From NCBI RefSeq assembly GCF_013249065.1, contig NZ_JABRWQ010000003.1:372001-436000 (forward strand): a DNA stretch of 64,000 bases. Direction: 5' to 3'. Below are positions 46,351 through 54,255 of this stretch, in pieces. Numbering within the stretch: the first letter of the stretch is position 1; each line of letters begins with the position of its first letter. The notes under the pieces are model-generated. The model was not told where the DNA came from. It made no database searches and saw nothing but the letters and a program-made list of their open reading frames with translations. The stretch comes from Winogradskyella litoriviva (lineage in GTDB: Bacteria; Bacteroidota; Bacteroidia; Flavobacteriales; Flavobacteriaceae). Made by a program: the position numbers and the translations under genes.

Positions 46351-47382
46351 ATGAGTGACTACGAAAAAACTTACAAAGACATTGCCGACATTTTAAGTTT
46401 TAAAACTTTAAATAGCGAGTTAGAACACAGACTAAATGACTCTTCATATAATTGGGATGGAATAGTTGTTGAAGCTAGTAAAAGTCTCGTACTTCCTGCA
46501 GTGTATTGCAGATTAAAAGCGCGTAAACTTCTACATTTATTACCTAAAGAATTAACTGTTTATCTCGAAGAAATTTCTACCGTTAATAGAAATAGAAATA
46601 AGTCAATTTTAAAGCAAGTATTATTTATTTCTAAAGTTTTAAATGACAACAATATAGCGCACGTATTTTTAAAAGGAACTGCACTATTAGCCGCAGGAAA
46701 GTACAATGATATAGCTGAACGAATGGTTGGAGATATTGATATTCTTGTAGAAAAATCTCAAATTCATGAAGCCTTTGATATTTTAAAATCAAGTGGATAC
46801 AATAAGACATTTGGATATGCATACGAGACTAAACATTTTAGACATTTGGATAGGCTAATTTCTGAAGATGAACTTGCAGCCATCGAAATTCACTCTGACT
46901 TACTTATTAAAAAATTCCGTCATTTAATTAACCTTTCTACACTACTAAAGACTAGAGTGATTATTAATAATGTAGCGATACCAAACTCGTATTATTTAAG
47001 TTTGCATCAAATATGGAGTTGGCAGCTTAATGATAGAGGGCATTATTACAATTTTCCAAGTATAAAAGTTTTATATGATGTTATTGTTGTTAATTCCCAT
47101 AAGGACAATGATTTTATTTCCAATGTTTTAAAACTCAATTATGGTCAATCGTTTTTAGAATTAGGAAAGTACTATTTCAAGGAATTTTCGTTTATTACAT
47201 CTAATACTTACATGAAGTATATTCGATATTCTCATAAAATAAACATGACGTACAAACCTATAAGAATAACTTTATTAATTATTAAATCATCTTTATATAA
47301 CATTGGGAAGCGAATACACCTTCTAATTACAAATAGAAGTTATACAAAACACCTTCTAAACAAGTTATTTTCAACAAAATAA
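46351..47382 (+). CDS. NTP_transf_5-family nucleotidyltransferase
   Basis: This 343-residue protein of the uncharacterised nucleotidyltransferase family (PF14907 type) has the Pol-beta-like motif: VFLKGTALLAAG with Gly109-Thr110, then VGDIDILV with the metal-binding Asp128 and Asp130. ETKHFRHLDRLI and AIEIHSDLLIKKFRH follow, where the third carboxylate is expected at Glu in AIEIH. It is 38 bases downstream of the kinase-like gene. In lasso-peptide clusters this family sits beside the HPrK-like kinase, and the pair is thought to build on a phosphorylated Ser. Here it probably completes a three-gene operon. The substrate is unknown. Confidence 0.82.
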   Translation: MSDYEKTYKDIADILSFKTLNSELEHRLNDSSYNWDGIVVEASKSLVLPAVYCRLKARKLLHLLPKELTVYLEEISTVNRNRNKSILKQVLFISKVLNDNNIAHVFLKGTALLAAGKYNDIAERMVGDIDILVEKSQIHEAFDILKSSGYNKTFGYAYETKHFRHLDRLISEDELAAIEIHSDLLIKKFRHLINLSTLLKTRVIINNVAIPNSYYLSLHQIWSWQLNDRGHYYNFPSIKVLYDVIVVNSHKDNDFISNVLKLNYGQSFLELGKYYFKEFSFITSNTYMKYIRYSHKINMTYKPIRITLLIIKSSLYNIGKRIHLLITNRSYTKHLLNKLFSTK

Positions 47383-47582
47383 AAAATGTTTATTGAGTTT
47401 TTAAAAACATAAGACAATCATTTGCGAAGCTTGTTTTATATTAATTCCCTTACACTTTTAAGTAAAATAACCAAAATTAATGTTGACTCTTAAGTTTTTA
47501 GCTAAAATTAAGCCTGATTTAATAACTATTTCCACCAATTTTTAAATTTTTTATGAAAATTATGTAAAACTTTCCTTCATTA

Positions 47583-47613
47583 TTTGTTTTATAATCCATA
47601 AAGTTTACCTTTG
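47583..47613 (+). promoter_or_regulatory. Consensus Bacteroidota promoter
   Basis: TTTG at 47583-47586, exactly 19 bases, then TACCTTTG at 47606-47613; this is TTTG-N19-TAnnTTTG. The start point should be near 47620, ten bases before the ATG at 47630. Confidence 0.85.
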
Positions 47614-47629
47614 GACAAATTATTTTAGC

Positions 47630-48205
47630 ATGAAAAAAATATTTTTAATTGTATTATTAGCTTCATTTAGTTTATCATCTTTTGCTCAAAGGAATAATGA
47701 TGAATGGCATTTGAGCATCGGTTTTAATGCAATCAATAGTTTAGGATCTCAAAATCCAGTTTACAAGCCGGGAGATTGGACTTTTGAATTTCCAATTTCA
47801 GCAGCGGTTGAATTTAATTGGTCTGAAAAGTTCGCAATAGAACAAGCTATTACTTTTAATGGTTTTGCAGAAGGGGCAGAATTAGACGAGGCGCCATTTC
47901 AAGAAGTAGAAAAAGATTACAACTATATTTCTTTTGATACACATGTCAAATACTACTTTGGCCGTGATATATTTCCGGACGATGACTGGTTTGATTTTTA
48001 TGCAAATGCTGGTATTGGCTTTTTTCATATAGATGAAACTAATATATCTCTCAATTTAGGTGGTGGTGTTTTAGTTTGGTTAAATAGAAACAGAAGTTTT
48101 GGATTAAGAGCTCAAACTATTGGTAAATTTGCATTTGATCATAAAGATAGTGGATATGATAATAACCACTACCAATATCATTTACAAGCTATATTTAAAT
48201 TATAA
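47630..48205 (+). CDS. Small outer-membrane beta-barrel protein, 191 aa
   Basis: The signal peptide is MKKIFLIVLLASFSLSSFAQ. The mature 171 residues show alternating amphipathic strands (WHLSIGFNAINSLG, FPISAAVEFNWSEKFAIEQ, ISFDTHVKYYFGRD, FYANAGIGFFHIDET) ending in QYHLQAIFKL with a terminal hydrophobic residue, the pattern of an OmpA-like 8-strand barrel of Bacteroidota. It lacks an OmpA peptidoglycan-binding domain. It is monocistronic, with a perfect promoter and a strong terminator. Function unknown. Confidence 0.85.
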   Translation: MKKIFLIVLLASFSLSSFAQRNNDEWHLSIGFNAINSLGSQNPVYKPGDWTFEFPISAAVEFNWSEKFAIEQAITFNGFAEGAELDEAPFQEVEKDYNYISFDTHVKYYFGRDIFPDDDWFDFYANAGIGFFHIDETNISLNLGGGVLVWLNRNRSFGLRAQTIGKFAFDHKDSGYDNNHYQYHLQAIFKL

Positions 48206-48230
48206 TACTTAATAAACTAAGTATAAGATA

Positions 48231-48271
48231 AAAAAAAGAGAAACAATTATATAATTGTTTCTCTTTTTTTT
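48231..48271. terminator. Bidirectional terminator between the barrel gene and rlmN
   Basis: A near-perfect palindrome: AAAAAAAGAGAAACAATTAT (48231-48250) against ATAATTGTTTCTCTTTTTTT (48251-48270). Both strands give a G/C-poor stem followed by a T-tract, so it can stop the plus-strand gene and the minus-strand rlmN transcript. Confidence 0.9.
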
Positions 48272-48288
48272 ATACACGCTTTTTTTAT

Positions 48289-49329
48289 CTAACCCTTATT
48301 AGCTAATTGACCACAAGCAGCATCAATATCCTTACCTCTACTGCGTCTTACTGTTACCGTTATGTTATTAGCTTCGAGAATATTTACATACATATCTATT
48401 GCCTGCGAATGGGCCTGTTGAAATTCACCATCATCAATAGGATTATACTCTATAAGATTCACTTTACTTGGTGCAAATTTGCAAAACTCTACCAATGCTT
48501 CAACATCTTTACGCGTATCATTAATGCCATCCCAAACAACATACTCATAAGTAATTCGGTTTTTCGTTGCTGCGTACCAATACTCTAAAGCTTCTCTTAA
48601 GTCACGTAAAGGAAACGTTGCATTAAATGGCATTATCGAGGTACGTATTTCATCAATTGCGGAATGTAATGAAACAGCTAATTTAAACTTTACATTATCA
48701 TCGGCCATTTTCTTTATCATTTTAGGCACTCCAGATGTAGAAACTACAATGCGCTTAGGTGACATACCTAATCCCTCAGAAGATGTTATTTTATCAATAG
48801 CCTTTAGAACATTATTATAATTCATAAGAGGCTCTCCCATACCCATAAACACAATATTACTTAAGGGTCTGTTATGATACAATCTACTTTCATTATCTAT
48901 TGCGACAACTTGATCATAAATTTCATCTGGATTTAGATTACGCATACGCTTTAACTTCGCAGTAGCACAAAATCTACAATCCAGACTGCAACCAACTTGA
49001 GAAGAAACACAGGCTGTTGTTCTAGAAGCTGTAGGAATCAAAACTGATTCTACAATTAAATCATCGTGTAAACGTACAGCATTTTTTATTGTTCCATCAG
49101 AACTACGTTGCATTTGATCTACCTTGATATGATTAATAACAAAGTTCTCATCAAGCATTTGTCTTGTTTCTATAGAGACATTAGTCATGTCTTCAAAGCT
49201 ATATGCTGACTTTTTCCATAGCCACTCATACACCTGATTTCCTCTAAAAGCCTTATCTCCTTGCTTTACAAAGAATTCTCTAAGTTGCTCTTTTGTTAGG
49301 GCTCGTATATCTTTCTTTTTTAGCTCCAT
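48289..49329 (-). CDS. rlmN: 23S rRNA (adenine-2503-C2)/tRNA methyltransferase RlmN
   Basis: This radical-SAM enzyme methylates A2503 of 23S rRNA and A37 of some tRNAs. I take the start at MELKKKDIRA (49329). The in-frame ATG nine bases upstream (49338) overlaps a -7 element and would make the promoter coding. Counting from 49338, the cluster cysteines are Cys117, Cys121 and Cys124 (GCSLDCRFC). GMGEPLMNYNNVLKAI is the SAM-binding GEP motif. Cys342 in AACGQLA is the mechanistic methyl-carrying Cys. Length about 346 residues, normal. Confidence 0.96.
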   Translation of the reverse strand: MELKKKDIRALTKEQLREFFVKQGDKAFRGNQVYEWLWKKSAYSFEDMTNVSIETRQMLDENFVINHIKVDQMQRSSDGTIKNAVRLHDDLIVESVLIPTASRTTACVSSQVGCSLDCRFCATAKLKRMRNLNPDEIYDQVVAIDNESRLYHNRPLSNIVFMGMGEPLMNYNNVLKAIDKITSSEGLGMSPKRIVVSTSGVPKMIKKMADDNVKFKLAVSLHSAIDEIRTSIMPFNATFPLRDLREALEYWYAATKNRITYEYVVWDGINDTRKDVEALVEFCKFAPSKVNLIEYNPIDDGEFQQAHSQAIDMYVNILEANNITVTVRRSRGKDIDAACGQLANKG

Positions 49330-49335
49330 TAGATA

Positions 49336-49343
49336 CAAAAGTA
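49336..49343 (-). promoter_or_regulatory. Candidate -7 element of rlmN
   Basis: On the minus strand TACTTTTG (49343-49336) lies 7 bases before the ATG at 49329, so the transcript would be almost leaderless. No TTG at -33 was found. Confidence 0.4.
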
Positions 49344-49370
49344 ATTAATTCAATTTAGGTTTTTATCTAG

Positions 49371-49399
49371 TAAAAAAAAAGCCTCTATTAAGAGGCTTT
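49371..49399 (-). terminator. Rho-independent terminator of queA
   Basis: On the minus strand AAAGCCTCT (49399-49391) pairs with AGAGGCTTT (49386-49378) around a 4-base loop and is followed by a run of Ts. It lies 23 bases after the queA stop. Confidence 0.92.
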
Positions 49400-49421
49400 A
49401 AATAATATTTAATATTCTTAT

Positions 49422-50471
49422 TTAGATGATTAACATTGCATCTCCATAAGAGTAAAACTTATACTTCTCTTTCACTGCTTCTTCATAAGCCTTTTTCATG
49501 AAATCATGGCCAGCAAATGCTGAAGTCATCATTAACAAAGTTGACTTAGGTGTATGAAAGTTAGTAATCATACAATTTGCAATACTAAAATCATATGGAG
49601 GAAAGATAAATTTATTAGTCCAGCCCTCAAATTCATTCAATCTTCCATTTGAAGAAACCGAACTCTCTATAGTACGCATAGATGTTGTACCTACGGCACA
49701 CACACGTTTTTTATTTTCAATTGCTCGATTTACAATATCTGCAGCTTGTTTTGAAATAAAAATTTCTTCACTATCCATTTTGTGCTTAGATAAATCTTCC
49801 ACCTCAACAGGGTTAAACGTACCTAAACCAACATGTAATGTTACTTCTGCGGTTTCTACACCTTTTATTTCTAACCTTTTTAATAAATGTTTAGAAAAGT
49901 GTAAACCAGCTGTTGGTGCTGCTACAGCGCCTTCTTTTTTTGCATATATAGTTTGGTAACGCTCAGCATCTTCTGGCTCAACCTCTCTATTTATGTATTT
50001 TGGTAATGGTGTTTCTCCTAGTTCAGTTAATTTGGTTCTGAAATCATGATAAGAACCATCATATAAAAATCGTAAAGTTCTTCCTCTAGAAGTTGTATTA
50101 TCTATTACTTCAGCAACCAAAGTTTCGTCATCGCCAAAATATAATTTATTACCAATTCTTATTTTACGTGCTGGATCTACTAATACATCCCAAAGGCGTT
50201 GTTCTTGATTTAATTCACGTAATAAAAACACTTCAATACGTGCTCCTGTTTTTTCCTTATTCCCATATAATCTGGCAGGAAAAACTTTAGTATCATTCAT
50301 TATCATTACATCACCTTCGTCAAAATAATCAATAATATCCTTAAAAAGTTTGTGTTCTATAGTTTGCTTTTCTCTATTAAGTACCATTAATCTCGATTCA
50401 TCTCTGTGTTCAGCAGGATGCTCGGCAAGTAATTCATCTGGAAGGTCAAAACTAAAGTGTGATAATTTCAT
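49422..50471 (-). CDS. queA: S-adenosylmethionine:tRNA ribosyltransferase-isomerase QueA
   Basis: It transfers and rearranges the ribosyl group of SAM onto 7-aminomethyl-deazaguanine in tRNA, giving epoxyqueuosine (queuosine pathway). The 349-residue protein shows the family blocks [73 protein letters not shown], and [17 protein letters not shown]. It has its own promoter at 50495-50526 and a terminator. No other queuosine gene is adjacent. Confidence 0.97.
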   Translation of the reverse strand: MKLSHFSFDLPDELLAEHPAEHRDESRLMVLNREKQTIEHKLFKDIIDYFDEGDVMIMNDTKVFPARLYGNKEKTGARIEVFLLRELNQEQRLWDVLVDPARKIRIGNKLYFGDDETLVAEVIDNTTSRGRTLRFLYDGSYHDFRTKLTELGETPLPKYINREVEPEDAERYQTIYAKKEGAVAAPTAGLHFSKHLLKRLEIKGVETAEVTLHVGLGTFNPVEVEDLSKHKMDSEEIFISKQAADIVNRAIENKKRVCAVGTTSMRTIESSVSSNGRLNEFEGWTNKFIFPPYDFSIANCMITNFHTPKSTLLMMTSAFAGHDFMKKAYEEAVKEKYKFYSYGDAMLII

Positions 50472-50494
50472 GTATTTTATTTTTTTTCGAATTG

Positions 50495-50526
50495 CAAATA
50501 TACAATCTCAACATAGGCCTTGTCAA
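50495..50526 (-). promoter_or_regulatory. Promoter of queA
   Basis: On the minus strand TTG (50526-50524, within TTGACA) and TATATTTG (50502-50495) are separated by 21 bases. The leader to the ATG at 50471 is about 17 bases. Confidence 0.55.
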
Positions 50527-50538
50527 GTAAATGACAGT

Positions 50539-51768
50539 TTATTTTAAATTGAACCCAATAGTTCTAAAATCTTCCCAAAATTGAGGATACGATTTACTTA
50601 CTACATCAGCATTTTCTATCATTATTGATGTCTTAAGACCTAAAGGAGCAAAAGCCATTGCCATTCTATGATCATTATATGTAGCGATTGTTATGTCTGC
50701 TTTGATAATGCTTGAAGGTTTAACATGTAAAGTAGCATCGGTAATAGAGATGTTAGCGCCCAACTTTTCTAATTCCGTTTTTAACGCCACTAAACGATCT
50801 GTCTCTTTAATCTTTAAAGTATGTAAACCAATCATATAACACTCTATACCTAAACCAAATGCTGTTACAGCAATAGTTTGTGCTATATCTGGTGCGTTTT
50901 TTAAATCTAATTCAATCAATGTTTTTGAATCTATTGCATCTGTTTTTTGAAGGGTAATACTTTGGTTAGAATAATTAGTACTAACTCCAAAACTTTTATA
51001 AATAGTTGCTAAAACAGAATCACCTTGTAAACTAGCCTCTTTATAAGATGCTATTGTAATTTTAGTACCCACATCACTCATAGCTATTAAACTATAAAAA
51101 TAAGATGCAGAAGACCAGTCAGACTCCACAACAAGGGTTTGTGGTTCAATAGGTTTTATTCCAGGTTTTACTGTGATTATATTACCAATAAAACTTGTTT
51201 CAATACCAATAGAATCTAACAAACTTAGAGTCATTTTTATATATGGAACCGATGTTATATTACCTTCTAAAGTTAATTCTAAACCGTTTTCTAGTTTTGA
51301 AGCAATTAATAGTAATGCAGAAATATATTGACTACTCACATTGGCTTCTAATTTTACTTTACTTTTTATAAGTTTTTTACCCACTATTTTTAAAGGAGGA
51401 AAACCGTCGTTGTCTAAATAAGTAATATCTGCTCCTAAAGTTTTTAGTGCTTCTACTAAAATTTTTATTGGTCGTTCTTTCATACGAGAAGAACCTGTTA
51501 TAGTTACTTCTCTATTCTCTTGAATTGAAAAATAAGCCGTAAGGAATCGCATTGCAGTACCAGCGTGGTGAATATCAATTAATGCGTCTTTTGATGCTAA
51601 AGCTTTCTGCATCAATTTAGAATCATCTGAATTAGATACATTTTCTATTTTAATTTGTGGATATAGTGCCTGAAGTAACAACAAGCGATTAGATTCGCTC
51701 TTTGAACCCGTTATCTTTATCGAAGAATTTTGATGTTGAATTTTAGATTTAGCAATATAGATATTCAT
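50539..51768 (-). CDS. aroA: 3-phosphoshikimate 1-carboxyvinyltransferase (EPSP synthase)
   Basis: It joins PEP and shikimate 3-phosphate in chorismate synthesis. The 409-residue protein has an N-terminal KITGSKSESNRLLLLQAL (PEP/shikimate site; the Gly of the usual S-K-S-x-S/T region is changed). Further blocks are DIHHAGTAMRFLTAYF, GSSRMKERPIKILVEALKTLGADI, SSQYISALLL, LKIKETDRLVALKTELEKLGA and YNDHRMAMAFAPLGL. All key blocks of the enzyme are present. It is slightly shorter than E. coli AroA (427), as usual for this group. It is 36 bases downstream of the MazG-like gene. Confidence 0.95.
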   Translation of the reverse strand: MNIYIAKSKIQHQNSSIKITGSKSESNRLLLLQALYPQIKIENVSNSDDSKLMQKALASKDALIDIHHAGTAMRFLTAYFSIQENREVTITGSSRMKERPIKILVEALKTLGADITYLDNDGFPPLKIVGKKLIKSKVKLEANVSSQYISALLLIASKLENGLELTLEGNITSVPYIKMTLSLLDSIGIETSFIGNIITVKPGIKPIEPQTLVVESDWSSASYFYSLIAMSDVGTKITIASYKEASLQGDSVLATIYKSFGVSTNYSNQSITLQKTDAIDSKTLIELDLKNAPDIAQTIAVTAFGLGIECYMIGLHTLKIKETDRLVALKTELEKLGANISITDATLHVKPSSIIKADITIATYNDHRMAMAFAPLGLKTSIMIENADVVSKSYPQFWEDFRTIGFNLK

Positions 51769-51804
51769 TAGTTCTGCAAAAATTGGTAATTATTGATTGC
51801 AAAT

Positions 51805-52131
51805 CTACTTTAATTTATCATTACTATGATGACGATTGTGATCTCGTTTTGCTTTTTTATCCATCTTTTTATCAAAAGCTTCTTGTAAATCTATACCAGT
51901 TTGATTTGCTAAACACAACACCACAAACATAACATCAGAAAGTTCTTCGCCTAAATCTTTGTCTTTATCACTCTCCTTTTCACTTTGCTCACCATAACGT
52001 CTTGCAATAATGCGTGCAACTTCCCCTACTTCTTCTGTTAACTGCGCCATGTTAGTAAGCTCATTAAAATAACGGACACCATGTTCTTTTATCCAATTAT
52101 CAACTTCCTTTTGCGCGTTTTTTATATCCAT
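51805..52131 (-). CDS. MazG-like nucleotide pyrophosphohydrolase
   Basis: This is a 108-residue all-alpha NTP-PPase. The metal-binding motif is LTEEVGEVARIIARRYGE (EExxE) followed by LGEELSDVMFVVLCLAN (ExxxD). The C-terminus is short and His/Lys-rich (AKRDHNRHHSND), unusual for the family but common in Bacteroidota versions. Such enzymes hydrolyse non-canonical or excess NTPs. The start is 2 bases from the stop of the DUF3857 gene upstream, so they are probably co-transcribed with aroA. The physiological substrate is unknown. Confidence 0.9.
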   Translation of the reverse strand: MDIKNAQKEVDNWIKEHGVRYFNELTNMAQLTEEVGEVARIIARRYGEQSEKESDKDKDLGEELSDVMFVVLCLANQTGIDLQEAFDKKMDKKAKRDHNRHHSNDKLK

Positions 52132-52133
52132 AA

Positions 52134-54086
52134 TTAGGCTTTTGTTAATACAACTTGTTCGGCTTGTTTTTCGACAATTTTACTGTAAAAGTCTTTAAAA
52201 TCCTTGTAATCTTTTGGCAAAATTAATGGATTAACTATATCTAATTCCACTTTTAATTGTAAAAAACCACCATTTTGTTTAATGAGGTATGTAAATTTTA
52301 CGTTGGCATCATTAAATTCTAATGCCATTGAAGTAGGTAAAGATTCTACAGAATAACCTTCTGGTAATTTAATATTCACCAAGTACTTATCTGTATAAGG
52401 TATTATAAAATCTATAGGATATTGACGTTCTTCTAATTTAAATGGGTTTTCTTTTATTGCAAAAAACAACAATGGAGCAAAATAGATTTTATCTCCTACT
52501 TCATCTATACCATCTGATAATTCATATTGGTAACGAAGCGATATAGGTTTAAATGCATCTTTTATATTTTTTATATCAAGTTCATTAATTTCTATAGCAC
52601 CTTTGTCTTTTTCTATTGATTTTATCTGGTCTTCACTAGTCATTGTAGCATACTTGTCTCTAAAAAAATACGCTACATAATTTGTGTGATTGCTTGCAAC
52701 TTTTCCTGTAACCGTAAAATCATCTTCTATTGTAACATTGTGCATTGTAGACTCCACAGACTTTTTATTTGGTTTCATATTTATCCAACGAGAGACATTC
52801 TCATTTTCTATTAATCTACCTTGCCAATTTAGCACACGTTGAGGCAAAATGTTATTTGTACTATATTGTTCAGTTGCATCAATTAGTAGCATTTTTCCAT
52901 CGCTTTCAACACTACAAATTACATAATTTAATCCTTCACGAGAAGGGAATAGAGGTATACCATTATCTCTAGTGCTTAATATTACTGGATTTGCCTTAAC
53001 TCCTTGAGAACGTAACATAGAAATTACCATTAAATTAATATCGGCATCGTTACCTTCTCCATTCTTATATGCAGAACGTACTCCGTTCTGAGCGTATTTT
53101 CCATACCTTCCATTCCATTTAACTTTAGATTTTACAAAACGTTCAACTAAAATTGCCTTTTCAAAATCATTCTCAACACCTGCTAAAACAGCTTCTAAAT
53201 CATCCTTATAAATACTATACTTTCCTAACTGCCCTCCAAAATTTTCACTTTTATAAATGGTTTTAGAAACCTCTTCCCAAGAAGATGAAAATGTTTTTTC
53301 TATAACTTTATTGGCATTTAAATATGCTGTAAGCTCCATAGCCATTTTACTTCTATAATTGTTATAATTACCAGAGTAAGCTTCTTCTCTTAATGCGGGA
53401 ATATCAACTTCATCTATAGTTGAAATATTAATCTTATAATCAAACGGAACTGTAGTGTTTTGAGTAGATTCAACTAATTTTGGCAAATAACTAGCTTGAA
53501 AATTATATTGTTTATTATAGATGAAATATTCTGGTGTAGCAATCCTAATATCTAATTTATTTATAGGAATACTATACTGAAAAATTATATCATCTAAATC
53601 ATATCTACTTGAAGTTATTGTGTATTGATATTCGATAACTGTACCTTCTTTAACATTTGGTAATGTAAAAGAATTTACATCAGTATACTCACTATACTCT
53701 TCCACAAATTTTCCATCGCTTTTTAATTTGTCTTTTTCAACTTTACCATTAACAAGATTATATGAAAAACCTTTTAATCCATATAAAGATTCTTTTTGAC
53801 CTGTTCCTTTGTACAAATACACTTTGTGAGTTGCCCAATCAAAACCTTCTTTGTTATAAATTTTTATGCGCTGATGTACTTTTCTCTCTTGCTGAAAACC
53901 TTGATTGGCTACAAACCTAAAATTGACAGTTTCATTTCTATATAAAATAGCAGCGGATGTTGCTGAATCTTTTGAGTGAAATTTTTCTTGTAATTCAGCT
54001 TTTGAGACTTTGCCAAAGTTAAAGTTTTGAGCATTACCAAAACTTAAAGCGAATACGATTGTAAAAAAAATAAATAGTGATTTCAT
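52134..54086 (-). CDS. DUF3857 protein with degenerate transglutaminase domain (paralogue 1)
   Basis: The signal peptide is MKSLFIFFTIVFALSFGNAQ. DUF3857 covers about 45-225 (KIYNKEGFDWATHKVYLYKG, VKEGTVIEYQYTIT), a transglutaminase-like core about 290-410, and a C-terminal beta domain about 440-650. In the core, the position of the catalytic Cys is Asp347 (GNDADINLMVISMLRS) and that of the His is Tyr388 (LNYVICSV). Only the third position, Asp403 (LLIDATE), is kept. It is therefore predicted to be catalytically inactive as a transglutaminase/protease. It is similar along its whole length to the next gene (54256). It is secreted to the periplasm or surface; role unknown. Confidence 0.88.
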   Translation of the reverse strand: MKSLFIFFTIVFALSFGNAQNFNFGKVSKAELQEKFHSKDSATSAAILYRNETVNFRFVANQGFQQERKVHQRIKIYNKEGFDWATHKVYLYKGTGQKESLYGLKGFSYNLVNGKVEKDKLKSDGKFVEEYSEYTDVNSFTLPNVKEGTVIEYQYTITSSRYDLDDIIFQYSIPINKLDIRIATPEYFIYNKQYNFQASYLPKLVESTQNTTVPFDYKINISTIDEVDIPALREEAYSGNYNNYRSKMAMELTAYLNANKVIEKTFSSSWEEVSKTIYKSENFGGQLGKYSIYKDDLEAVLAGVENDFEKAILVERFVKSKVKWNGRYGKYAQNGVRSAYKNGEGNDADINLMVISMLRSQGVKANPVILSTRDNGIPLFPSREGLNYVICSVESDGKMLLIDATEQYSTNNILPQRVLNWQGRLIENENVSRWINMKPNKKSVESTMHNVTIEDDFTVTGKVASNHTNYVAYFFRDKYATMTSEDQIKSIEKDKGAIEINELDIKNIKDAFKPISLRYQYELSDGIDEVGDKIYFAPLLFFAIKENPFKLEERQYPIDFIIPYTDKYLVNIKLPEGYSVESLPTSMALEFNDANVKFTYLIKQNGGFLQLKVELDIVNPLILPKDYKDFKDFYSKIVEKQAEQVVLTKA

Positions 54087-54255
54087 AAAGTACTGATATT
54101 GTATTTAAGACATACTTGTTTTATAATTACACAACAAAAAAAGTTAATATCACATTTATACTATTTTTAGTTTGTTGTGCTATTTGATTTCTATAAGCTC
54201 TCAAGGTCTCATTATTCCATTGATTGTTTAATTTTAATAGAATATAGCTTTAGAG

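Noticed and set aside
44999-47382. Complete lasso-peptide cluster
   Set aside because: No asparagine-synthetase-like cyclase, transglutaminase-type leader protease or ABC exporter is present within the window, so only the tailoring pair is shared with lasso clusters.
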